In this document: positions 12,462 through 22,199 of the stretch, in pieces
Position numbering within the stretch: position 1 is the first letter of the stretch
Layout: each line of letters opens with the position of its first letter
NCBI GenBank assembly: GCA_028641055.1
Contig: CM054057.1
Span: 326,002,941-326,066,940 of the forward strand
DNA length: 64,000 nt
Reading direction: 5' to 3'
From: Alopecurus myosuroides
Taxonomy: Eukaryota; Streptophyta; Magnoliopsida; Poales; Poaceae
Position numbers and translations under genes: made by a program
Notes under the pieces: model-generated
Databases searched by the model: none
What the model saw: the letters and a program-made list of their open reading frames with translations, nothing else
What the model was told of the DNA's origin: nothing

Positions 12462-13525
12462 CTAGTAGTTCGACACGTGCAATGCACGATTGCTATATTT
12501 ATCAATATTATTTGGACATCTCCTAAGCATAAATAAAGTATTATTTGGTTTTGAAATGTTACAATTACGAACATTGCTATTTGGCAATTATCTCATTTAA
12601 TTAAATACCTTACATATTTTATTTGTAATCTTATTTGAGAATCACATCTCAATGTCATCCTACAGAAGTTGAAACAAATAAAGTATCAAGAAGCACACAT
12701 GATGAACCCTTCTCTCCTTCTTAGAAGTTCTAAGTGTTTAAAATTCAGAAGATGGGATTGCATGTTCTGATGTGATGATGCACTTGTTCCTATTGTACGC
12801 TGAGATGGCAAATGCAGAATGGCCAGGCTTTAGGAGAAAAGGTGCAGCAACAACTAATGGTGAAATTTGAACGGCCTTGTCTTTACAATGAAAACCAGAG
12901 TCAGTTTGCTAAAATGTGTCAAGAAAAAATTAGTTAGAGATTTCTTATAATACTGCAATCAATTAGCCATGAGAAATTGGAAAGCTTTCTGACCTGGTAC
13001 AGATTAACAACTTCTCGCTCATGAACACATATATTTCAAGATGGATAAGCTCTCTGCATTATTTTTGTTTCTCAGCGTGATGCGGAGGTCAACAATTACG
13101 CGTATGAGACGAAGGACAACCACGACGGGATGTGCACATCCATAAAGACTAACGTGGTTTTAGGCTACTGTTCTGCCATAGAGATGGCTGAGAGCCCAAC
13201 AGGGTTAAGTGCCCCACCCTTGTGCTGGCCGACACCACGATGAACACCTTCTCCTCTGCCGCTGCATCCTCCACGGTCAAACAACAAGATATTCTACTTC
13301 TTATCCTCTTTATTCCTCCAACAATACATGGTCCTCAAAGAACAGTATAAGTTCATCATTCAGCTGCATCTTAATGAAGCTTTGAGCCTTTAAAATAGTA
13401 GTAACAAATGGATTAACAATATTGATGTTATCCTAGGAATAACAAAATAGTTAGACAAATAAGTGTTAGACATGGTTATGCATTTACAAATGCACGAATA
13501 CAAATTTGTCTACCGGAAAATATGA

Positions 13526-13740
13526 CATTAATATTATGCAAATGCAAAATACAAATTATGTTGACACTGAAATTGGACAACAAATAATTAATAAATCATG
13601 ACCTTGTAGGCTTATCTGAATGGAGACAATGACCTTAATATTATGCAAATGCAAAATACAAATTATGTTGAGACTGAAACTGGACAATAAATCAATAATA
13701 TATCATGGCCTTGTAGGCTTATCTGAATCTGGAGACAATG
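13526..13740 (+). repeat. 107-bp tandem duplication inside the Helitron
   Basis: A block starting ATATTATGCAAATGC at 13531 recurs at 13638. Both copies end in a shared CCTTGTAGGCTTATCTGAA, with scattered substitutions between them. Confidence 0.8.
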
Positions 13741-13936
13741 ACCTGAATATAGGTTTAACCGAAGAAAGTACTGTCAGATGTGTGGACATAAATACCGTTG
13801 CTACAAAAACTGAGAGATGACTTGCACATCAATGTACCAATCTACAATTTTTTAAACCTAGTTCTGAGAACGCAAGAGAATCGTGTTCAGATAATATCTG
13901 ACATGCTACATAATTATTGTATTATCGGCTTACACC

Positions 13937-14123
13937 CACTGGCGGAACCAGGATTTTGCATTAGAGGGGGCCAAACATGGTAATAATCAATTAGGGGGGG
14001 CCAAGCATGTAATTTTTTCATCTAATCTCGTCTAAATCAGCCACTTATAGGTATAAAAAATCTAAAAGTGCATGTCATAGGGGGGGCCAAGGCCCCTGCT
14101 GGTCCCCCCTGGTTCCGCCACTG
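13937..14123. mobile_element. hAT-type MITE, 187 bp
   Basis: The terminal inverted repeats are CACTGGCGGAACCAGG on the left and, reading in from the right, CAGTGGCGGAACCAGG, with one mismatch. Both sides carry the perfect 8-bp duplication CTTACACC (13929-13936 and 14124-14131). An 8-bp duplication with CAGTGGCGGA-type ends is diagnostic for hAT. It sits within the Helitron and is therefore younger than or carried by it. Confidence 0.92.
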
Positions 14124-15110
14124 CTTACACCTTAATGGACAGGGGAAAAAGGTTAAACCTAAATTTGCACGCCTCCACTCGATTCAGTTAAGTAGCCTGA
14201 ATCTGAAGAAATAAGAAATAATCGTGAGTGAACATGAATACAATATAGAAGGATGACGCGAACCTAAAGAAAGTTTCTAGGGGTGTAGAGCTCACTGGTC
14301 TCGTCTGCAGGCTCTCGTGACCTAAAGAAAGTCTGTTGGGGGCGTGGAGGTCGCTGGCCTAGTGTACAGGACTACAGGTTGTGGCCGCACCCTGCCTCAT
14401 TCGTATCGGCACAGAGGTCGCTGCCTCACTCGGATCGGGACGGAGATCGCTTTCTCACGACGGATCGGCGGCGATTGCACAGGTTGGAAAAATCGGCAGC
14501 TACAACATGCAAAGCGGTGCGGAGGTCGCGCGGCGTCGACGGTGACTGGTATGGGCGTTCGATGATTAGGTTAGCTTCGGTTCGCGGCGTGGAGGGCGGC
14601 CTCGCATGGATGGAGCGTCGGGCAGGCAGGCCCATCATGGGTGTGCCGGCCTTGCGCCTCCCGCCGGAGCCTTGTTTTGTCGGCGGGGATTGATATATTA
14701 GTCTTCATGAATTGTGTTGTACGAGTTCGTGGAGGAGAGGAGCAGCACGGTCTCGGTTGGAGGAGCAGCCGCATAACTCGGAGGAGCTTACGCATCTCCC
14801 AAGCCGGTCTCGACGGCAGTGCCGGGGAGGAGCGTGGCGAGCAAAGATGGCCTGATGGGGCGCCCGGAGGCCAACTGGCCAGTGACCCTGAAGCCGATTT
14901 CCTCGAAGGTCGTCTCATCGACATCCAGGACGGATCCGTGCATCCGGCCGCAGACGTCGCTGGGCCATATAGCCCTCTTTTTTTAACGCTTTGTGCAGAC
15001 CAACGATTTGCTACTCAACATTGGAAAGATCTTAACCGTTGATCAAAGCTTATTGAACGTCCGAGATTTAATGTATCCCAACATGTTTGCTCTTTTATAA
15101 GTACTTTAGA

Positions 15111-15215
15111 TTAAACAAATAGAAATAAACAAAACACCGGGACCACAGATGGGTTCCCTGCCGAGTTTTATCAAAAAATTGGAAAGTGATAAAAGGCGAT
15201 TTTATGGATATGGTT
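15111..15215 (+). pseudogene. LINE ORF2 fragment, RT motif region
   Basis: This directly continues the 5' LINE fragment after the Helitron. It encodes NKTPGP followed by GFPAEFYQK-like sequence in broken frame, a conserved early RT motif of plant L1 elements. Homology ends near 15215. The catalytic YADD part of RT (about 1.5 kb in intact elements) is absent before the next LINE piece at 19.15 kb. Confidence 0.8.
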
Positions 15216-15219
15216 TACA

Positions 15220-15262
15220 ATGCAGGTTATGCCTTTGATGGACAATGCAGGTTATGCCTGTG
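15220..15262 (+). repeat. 25-bp tandem duplication at a LINE breakpoint
   Basis: ACAATGCAGGTTATGCCT occurs twice, 25 bp apart, immediately after LINE homology ends. It is a possible repair footprint. Confidence 0.6.
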
Positions 15263-15949
15263 ACAAGCCAGCTGCACAACGCTGCAGAACAGATGCAGGT
15301 CACACTCGCTGTCCACTCCTTCTCCTCCTTCGACCTTGCGCTGGCTCAGTCCAGCCTTGTCGCGGAGATGTGAAGCTGCCACACGAGGTTAGCGACGGAT
15401 GGAAACAGGGTAAATACACGAGGCGTGAATACACATGTGCAGGAGGTCGTCAGTAATTATCCATGTATCTTGATAAAGCACTGTACAGGGTAACAAAAAA
15501 AGAAGATACTACATACAGTACAATATTACTCAATAAAGTTGATATGAGGCTGATTTGCAGTTAATTTTCCGTGTACATGACTTATATATGTAGAAATTTT
15601 TTGTCATGACTCTGTGATACTGGCAAACGGTGTGCCAAAAAGACAACTTATGTGACACAAATCAGCGATAAACATGGGCAACCTATAGCAAGGTATCAAG
15701 TGACAAGCAAGGGAAGAGGAAACCATTTAGAACAATTTTTTCGACATTAATAGTTAGAACCGGCGAGAAACGCAGTCTGTATTCACTTCAATGCAATCTG
15801 TATTCTTTTCAATACAAAAAGTTTTACGGATCGTAGTACTATCTGACAAAATCTGTATACATTACAATTTTGGACGAGTACAGAGGAATACATTACATTA
15901 CATTACAATCAGTGGCTGTTGAGACTTGAGAGAAATCCTACCCTAATTC

Positions 15950-17374
15950 CTAGAATTGGATATCCTTGTAGGCTGAAAGAGGCAGGGAGGCCCAATCGGT
16001 ACCGTCGATTGGCTCGTCCATGTCGTTGTTGAGCGCATCCCACAAATCTTGTGCTGCCACGTCATCTCCTCTCTCATCAGCCACCACCAAGCCTTCCAGT
16101 TCCATTGATGATGTCGCATGCTGATGATGCTGGCCTTCTTTTTCTTCTTGTGTCTCGCCTCCGTCTTGGTCGTCGTCGTCGTCGTCGTCTTCGTCGTCTT
16201 CTGGGATCTCCTCTGTATCCATTTCAAGCTGGGAGTCCGGTAATCTGGCGTCGTCGCCTGTTTCTTCTTGGATCATGGCGTGGTCCTCCTCTGGCGCCAT
16301 TTCAGGCTCGGCCAATCTCGCCAAGGTGTCGTCGTTGCAGGCTTCTTCTTGGATGATGCCGTTGTCTTCCTCCAGCAGATGGGCCTCCAGCAATCTCGTG
16401 AACTCGTCGATGTCGTTGGTCGACGATTCAGCCGCGGGCGGGGGAGGAGGTGCGACCGGCCGCGAGCGAGGTGATTTACGAGGACATCTTCGTGGTGTCG
16501 CCCTGGGACTGGGTCGACTAGCCTGCTGCTGAGGCCGAGGCATCGCCGGAGGAGGACACCGGGACGATCGAGTCGGCGTGTTCGACGTCACAATGTCGTA
16601 TCGAGGTCGAAGTGGCACCTTCAGAGGCTCCAGTGTTGGGCGCATCCGCTTGGAGCGCGGTGGCTCGACAAGCTGCGGCGCCGGCCTCTTGGGCACTTGC
16701 TTCTTTATCGACTGCGGCTGCGTGATCGCGGGAAGCGCCAGTTCTTGTCGACGCGGCTGCTGCTGCTGCAGGGCCATGGTGGTCTGCTGCTCGGCCGCCG
16801 GGGCCATGGCACTGGCGGGTTCTTGCATCCCAGGAAGACGATCCCCAGCGGCAGATTCTTGGAGCGTGACGGAGCCCTCCTTGGAGTTGGGCGAGACGTA
16901 GAGCCTGCACAAGACGGTCTCGTTCCCGTTGACGTCGACGGCGAATTGGTCCAGGCCGCAGCAGCGGTACTCCTCCATCAGCCATTCCGACTTGCGGGCC
17001 TTGTCCCTGTACGCGTATTTCAGGGTCTCGCGGGTGCCGATGGTCTCGCCGGCGCTATTCTTCACGTCTTTCTTCCCGCCCGAGGCGACCCAGGTGCCGG
17101 GGCCGGCGGTGCGCGACATCCTGTTCCCGTTCTCGGGTTTCTTCCGCAGGCAGGTGGTGAAGAAGAAGCGGTTGTGGGTCTTGGGAAGCCGACGGTATGC
17201 CGCCGCCAGCTCCTTGGGCTCGAACTTGTACATGTCCGCCTCATAGATCACCCCGGCCGTGTCGGGGAGCCGCTCGCCGACGACTCGGCGCCGGAGGTAC
17301 ACCCCGATCGCCTCCTCGGCCGACGGGTCGAAACGGACACCGAAGCGTATCGCGCGCAGAGCAGCGGTAGCCAT
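15950..17374 (-). CDS. NAC-domain transcription factor, divergent, single exon
   Basis: The frame is uninterrupted and encodes 474 residues from ATG at 17374; upstream in-frame codons exist but begin with TTG. The N-terminal 170 or so residues form a NAC domain. Subdomain A is FGVRFDPSAEEAIGVYL. Subdomain C is seen at RFFFTTCLRKKPENGNR and TWVASGGKK, subdomain D at TLKYAYRDKARKSEWLMEEY, and subdomain E at VLCRLYVSP. NAC proteins bind DNA as dimers and act in the nucleus. The C-terminal half is low complexity: glutamine-rich, proline/arginine-rich (basic, possible nuclear localisation), then an acidic stretch with a run of seven aspartates, typical of an activation region. There is no intron in the NAC domain, where most NAC genes have one or two, so retroposition or a grass-specific intronless clade is possible. 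It lies in a gap of the LINE. Confidence 0.85.
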   Translation of the reverse strand: MATAALRAIRFGVRFDPSAEEAIGVYLRRRVVGERLPDTAGVIYEADMYKFEPKELAAAYRRLPKTHNRFFFTTCLRKKPENGNRMSRTAGPGTWVASGGKKDVKNSAGETIGTRETLKYAYRDKARKSEWLMEEYRCCGLDQFAVDVNGNETVLCRLYVSPNSKEGSVTLQESAAGDRLPGMQEPASAMAPAAEQQTTMALQQQQPRRQELALPAITQPQSIKKQVPKRPAPQLVEPPRSKRMRPTLEPLKVPLRPRYDIVTSNTPTRSSRCPPPAMPRPQQQASRPSPRATPRRCPRKSPRSRPVAPPPPPAAESSTNDIDEFTRLLEAHLLEEDNGIIQEEACNDDTLARLAEPEMAPEEDHAMIQEETGDDARLPDSQLEMDTEEIPEDDEDDDDDDDQDGGETQEEKEGQHHQHATSSMELEGLVVADERGDDVAAQDLWDALNNDMDEPIDGTDWASLPLSAYKDIQF

Positions 17375-19144
17375 CGGCGGCAGCGGCAAGTTTGTCGAAC
17401 AGAGCTAGGCACGTTCAAGTCGTATCTAAGACAAGTAATCGCGAACCCCCTGCCAGCCTACTGCGCATGTCCACGTGGCGGCCGGTGGTACGCGTGTGTC
17501 TTCGCGTCCGGGCCTGTTTTTGGTTGGGTGGATCCGGTGTTTGTGTTTCTGTGCGATCTGGTTGGCTTTTTCCCGTGCGTGTGTTCAGTAGGAGATCCGC
17601 CGGTGGGGCGCCTCGTTTCTGCGACCATTCGTCGACTGCTCTGTGTGAGCGGCGCTGTGCGTCTGTTAGTGGGCCTTGGCGTTGTACGGCCCCGCGTTTC
17701 AGTGAGTGGCTCGGCCTCTTGCCTTGTCTCTGTCGCGCCTGACGGCGCCGCTGGAGATCTCCCAAGCACACACGCCTCTTCCTCCACCCAATCCCCAAAA
17801 GAAATCCTCACCCAACTTTTGCCTCAGCGCCCACCGTGGCTCCGCCGTCCCGCGCCGGTACAGAGGAGATTAGGTCGTCGGAGGGCTGCCGGCGTTTGCT
17901 CTTCCCAAGCCTTGCCCTTCATCCCACATGTTTAGAACCTTTTCCAACGGCCTCCACGGCCAGGTTCTCGTTTCCTCCTGGAGGAAGAGGCGGTTGGGGA
18001 GGAGGGGAGGAGCAGCGGGGGTGGCTAGAAATCAAATAGCACCTCCGCACACCAATGGAGATAGCGCCAAGGGCGACGGCCACGACCTAGACGGTGACGC
18101 GACGGAGATGTGTGGCCGCTGGAGGGTGGCATGTGCAGCTCGCCGCCGCCGCCTTTCCCGCAGACTGAACTCACTCCTCGTTTCCTCCGTGCGCTTGGCT
18201 TCCTCCTGCTGCTCGTTTGGATTCCTGCTGTTGCCGTGCGCTGCTTGCCCCGCCATGGAGGGCCTCGGTTGAGGTCTGTTCTTGCAATTTTTGGCATGTT
18301 TGGTCCGTTTCTTGTTTTGATCTCTGCCTTTTTTCTGCAGCAACGTGTTCGTCGCCGCTGGTCGCTGGAGCCGCTCGTCTGGACGCTGGTCGCTGGATTG
18401 CTCCGTCCGTCCTCCACAAGGTGCCCCTCCTTTCCCCCCTTCCTTTTTCCCTCCTCTTCCGCGCGGTGAAGGAGGCGGAGGTTGGTGCCGATGTCGGGGA
18501 GGCGCTCCATCGCCCCCACGCGATTCCAATCGTCCAACGGTCCCGCGATGCCGGGTGGCACTTCCCGTGGGGCAGGTCCGGGTCGTCCTCGTCGGTGGTA
18601 GGAGGAGAGTCGGGTTTGGGTATCTTGCTCTCGGATTTCGCCATGGGAGGGGAACCCGGTCAAGAAGGCGGAGCACGCATCGGAGAGATGGCTGGCGCCG
18701 CACTGGTGAATGGGGAACGGAGGACTGAGGATGGTGAGTGAGTGAGGGTTTGGGTGGCGCAACCGAGGAAGAAGACACGGCCTTTCTTCGGCGTTCGTTT
18801 CTATGCCGCGCTGCATGTGTTCGATGAAATGCGTGTGCTTTGGTTTTACTTTCTGTTCTGCTCTCGTCTTCTTCTTGCAGGCTCTTCTTTGTCTGTGTGT
18901 TATGTTTCAACAGCACAATCACATCTTGCCATGATAGATGGGCATGGATATAAGAGGGAAGGGGATCGGAGATGGGCAAGAGGAGAAAAGGAGGTCACAT
19001 CATATACATTCCCTTGTTGAATCCAGCGAACAAGGTTTTTGGAGCTGAACCTATATTTACTTCTAGAGATCTGACAGTTAGTAGCTCTTTGTGGGGATTA
19101 CTGCATGTTAATTGCTTGTTGAGTCTCTTGATCTTATGCAGGAT
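17375..19144 (+). other. GC-rich, promoter/leader-like region, no recognisable gene
   Basis: This lies upstream of the NAC start, so it should include the NAC promoter. Reading plus, 17.75-18.9 kb is GC- and pyrimidine-rich like a leader, and pairs of splice-like signals occur (TTCTTGCAG at about 18880; TTATGCAG at about 19143, just before LINE sequence). Several 100-300-codon ORFs exist on both strands, but they overlap each other in all frames, show no motif, and look like GC-bias shadows. A divergent non-coding or chimeric transcript is possible. Confidence 0.3.
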
Positions 19145-19974
19145 GGAGCTTTTTTTTATGATAACGACCGTGCTGGACGTCATGCCCAAGTCCGCTTTTT
19201 TTGGCATGGAAAAATGTTTAAAAGGGTTATTATATGGGCAAGTGAAATCGGGTGTGCAGATCTAAGGCCAAAGGGGGCCTTGGCATTAAGAACTTGAGGC
19301 GGCAAAACATCAGTTTATTGTGTAAGTGGCTTTGGAAACTTGAGACCAAGAAGGGTCTTTGGAAAACCATTGTTAATGCTAAATACTTGAGAGGAAAAAA
19401 TGTTGCTACTATTAAACCTAGATTGAGTGACTCACCTAGCTGGAAAGCTATTCTCAAGGTTACAGACACCTACATTAGTGGGGGAAAATTGTTCTAAAAA
19501 ATGGGCATATATGCAGGTTTGAAAGATTCTATTAATGACCTCTGTGTGTGCAACATTTTGAGATTTTTGATCTTTGTCAAAATCAGGATTGTACGGCGAA
19601 AGAGGTAGTGGATTTGAATTATGTTTTACCTTTTAGAAGGAACCTGTCTGGTGATTTGTTGAAGCAATGGAATGTGATCGTGGCCTGGATAAATTCCATC
19701 AGTTCCTCCTTAATAAAAATGAACCTACTGATCATTTGTTCTACTGATCAGATCTTGAGTACTATTCTGTGCATGAATAATCCGTGGCAAGCCATGGTTT
19801 GGTTTCATTCATTTCTTCCTTTTGGGGATAGGTTCTATGCCATTGGGATTACATCTATTTGCTGGGCTATTTCGAATATGATGAATAGGGTGTCTTTTGA
19901 TGGAATTTATTGTTCTGGGATTTCTTATAATTTAAAGTCAAAAGTTTTTTTAGAGTGGTTTAAATTGGATATGT
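19145..19974 (+). pseudogene. LINE ORF2 3' fragment (zf-RVT region)
   Basis: Broken frames match the C-terminal part of plant L1 ORF2. Motifs include FFWHGKMFKR, GGLGIKNLRRQNISLLCKW, LWKTIVNAKYLRG, NYVLPFRRNLSGDLLKQW and a late ITSICWAISNMMNRVSFDG stretch typical of the zf-RVT C-terminus. At least three frame changes or stops are seen (near 19260, 19496 and 19700). It belongs to the same element as 11188-12461 by position and orientation. No clear poly-A tail or target duplication was found. Confidence 0.8.
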
Positions 19975-22129
19975 AATTTATAATTTAAAGTTGGAGTCTA
20001 TCTATTTTTACCTAAAGTTTATAATTTGAAAGTTTATCTATTTTTACCTCCATCTAAAGTCTACCAAATGCTCTGAGATTTCCTATAATGCACACTTCTT
20101 AAGTGGTTCTCCAAGTAAGTTTTTTGCCTGCCTGATATGTCCATTGAGAGAGAAGAAAAGTTGGAGTTCATAAATTGGACACTTATAAGACTATCTGATT
20201 CAACAACCTATGCTTTGCTCACATAATTATAACTTCTACCTGCCATACTACTTGTTTGGAATTACTAAATCTTATTATTAATTTGTTTTGGTTGTTGCTT
20301 TATGATGATATTCAGGGTTTTATGATAATTAGTTATGGTGTTAAGTAGTTCTTTACGACCTTCAGCGATATGGCATATTTGACTCTTAATCCTTTTACAC
20401 TCATTATGGACAATCCGTTTATTTCATGACTCAATATAATTAATTGTATTTTAGGTGGTTGGGATGAAGGCTTTGAACAAATTTGAGGACACATCTGGTC
20501 TCTTTGATTGTGGATCTCATTTTATAGCAAGGTTGCACAAGTTTGTGAAACATCTGGTGCTGCTGCCTCAACCTGGAAATATTACAAAAGAGATGATATT
20601 CGGTTTGGTTTCTAACCTGCTTTTGATCCTATGTGATTTTCAGATTGTCCAATTACACTTATAGGTTTAATGTGCCTGTTAGAAAATCGACCATGAATAG
20701 AATGAACCGGTTGGCTCTTTCTATAGGCTGCCACTATGTTATTAATTGATCATTACGTGAGAAGTAGGATTACTGATTAAACACTATATGTGGTTGCACC
20801 TGTGAGTGGATTAGTTATTATTTGCCTTGTTTCGCGGTGGTGGCAGTCTGTTCAATTTGGGCAGGCAGTAGATATCAAATAGTTGGTGAAGAGAAGCTGG
20901 GTATTTTACATGTATTCCGGAAGCATTATGCTTCTTTTTTTCTCCATTTTGTGTGACTGCAATCTATAATAAAAAATTCTAAATTCTTCTAGAAGGGGTC
21001 TTTCTAAAAGTGAGTTTCTTTCTTGTCATTTCTCTGTTTAATTGTAGGCACTATCTAGGGTTTTAAAATTATCGAGGATACATGTTCTCCTTATAACATT
21101 GTACGCTGTTTATGAGCAGAACATGTATTTTGTTTCTCATCATGTAGGGGTACATAGAGCTCAAGGACAAACTTCTTAGTATACTGCTTCATTTTTGTTT
21201 TCATGAGCAGAACAGTTGAGATTGTTTTCCTCATCATCCTTCGACAATCCGTTAGTGTATTTCTAGCTTATGACATACTGAAAGGCTGAGTCCAGGGCCC
21301 TGCCTTCTTATTTGATATGTTTGAAAAAAGTACTGTGTAATTAAAGTAAATTGGTAATGGCCTTCGCAGGCTCGAGAACTTGCGGTTTGACAGGTTTCCA
21401 GAACCTGATATATATGTATTTAAGGCACCTATCATTATGTGCTTCCTAGACTCTTAAGATCCAAACTTGTATGGGTGGCTTCTTTTCCTGGATTTGTAAG
21501 ATCTATCCATGAATGAAATGAAGCGCGCTATTTATGTATATGCTCTCTACAGCAACGCTAATATGTAAAATGCTTTGAAAGGCTACTATATTATCTTACG
21601 CTCAGGCGAGTCTATAATCTCCCTGCCGGTATAAACTATACGTAGCATCAAGAAGGGGTATATCTTCGTGTTAGGAACGAGAAGATGGTCATTAGAACAA
21701 TTATCCTGTATTACTTGCCAAATTTTATTTATGTGATGCCATGATCGAGTAGTGCCAGATATTTCTTCTATAAATGTTTGTTAATGTTACTTTTGGTTGA
21801 AAAAATAAATAGTTTTGAGTTTTGGGAGAGAAAGATATGGGGAAGCATTCATTCTGGTTCTAATGACTTTTTCATTGTGTTAAAATAACTTCTACTGAAA
21901 TTCACCTCTCGTGGATGGTTGTTGTAAATTGGTATGTGTATTTTACTAAATGAATTTAGCTTAGTTTTCTCGAAGATTTTGTGTACCTATCTTTAGTAAC
22001 CTGATGATCAAGATTTGCGTCCTTAAACTGACTCAATGAGCCTTGCAAAACACAACTGAACAGTAATCACCAAATTAGGTTGCAAACATACAAAATTGAA
22101 TTTTTTTACTGAGATTGGATCGCACATTA
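19975..22129. other. No gene recognised (2.1 kb)
   Basis: AT-rich sequence. An ORF at 20455-20664 follows a splice-acceptor-like TTTTAG, but it encodes nothing I recognise. No LTR, TIR or tandem structure was seen. Confidence 0.5.
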
Positions 22130-22157
22130 CTAGCTAGGAGGCGCCCCAAGGGGTGCC
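22130..22157 (-). other. Candidate Helitron 3' terminus
   Basis: Read on the minus strand, a near-perfect hairpin (GGCACCCCTTGGGGCGCC) is followed six bases later by CTAG, with A at 22129. This matches a Helitron 3' end. No private 5' end was found; the nearest TCTA-type start on that strand is 26146. Confidence 0.4.
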
Positions 22158-22199
22158 CCAGCCTCTAGTTACTTCTATAAAAGGTAAAGGATTGTGAGG

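Larger units (their letters stand above)
12462..15110 (-). mobile_element. Non-autonomous Helitron inserted in the LINE
   Basis: On the minus strand the element begins TCTAAAGTACTTATAAAAG at 15110 and ends CTAG at 12462. A short palindrome (CGTGCATTGCACG) lies 10 bp before that end. Flanks are A (12461) and T (15111), the A|T insertion rule of Helitrons. Deleting it joins the LINE reading frame exactly, with DFFEA on one side and a lysine/isoleucine-rich stretch leading to NKTPGP on the other. No Rep/helicase gene is present, so it is non-autonomous. It holds a GC-rich stretch (14340-14960) and gene-like fragments that I cannot identify, possibly captured sequence, plus a hAT MITE. Confidence 0.88.

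Noticed and set aside
13929..14131. hAT MITE ends read as a CACTA element because of the CACTG start
   Set aside because: The duplication is 8 bp, not 3 bp, and the inverted repeat CAGTGGCGGAACCAGG is of hAT type.
16697..17935. 412-codon plus-strand frame opposite the NAC gene
   Set aside because: It mirrors the NAC coding region in a GC-rich stretch, has no motif, and codon-position bias fits the minus-strand NAC.
18025..18979. Overlapping minus-strand frames of 263, 315 and 157 codons
   Set aside because: All three frames are open together with low-complexity, arginine/proline-rich products, as expected for high-GC non-coding leader or intron sequence.
15216..19144. NAC region as a Helitron or CACTA cargo
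   Set aside because: No TCTA/CTAG ends, CACTA ends, inverted repeats or target duplication at either junction.
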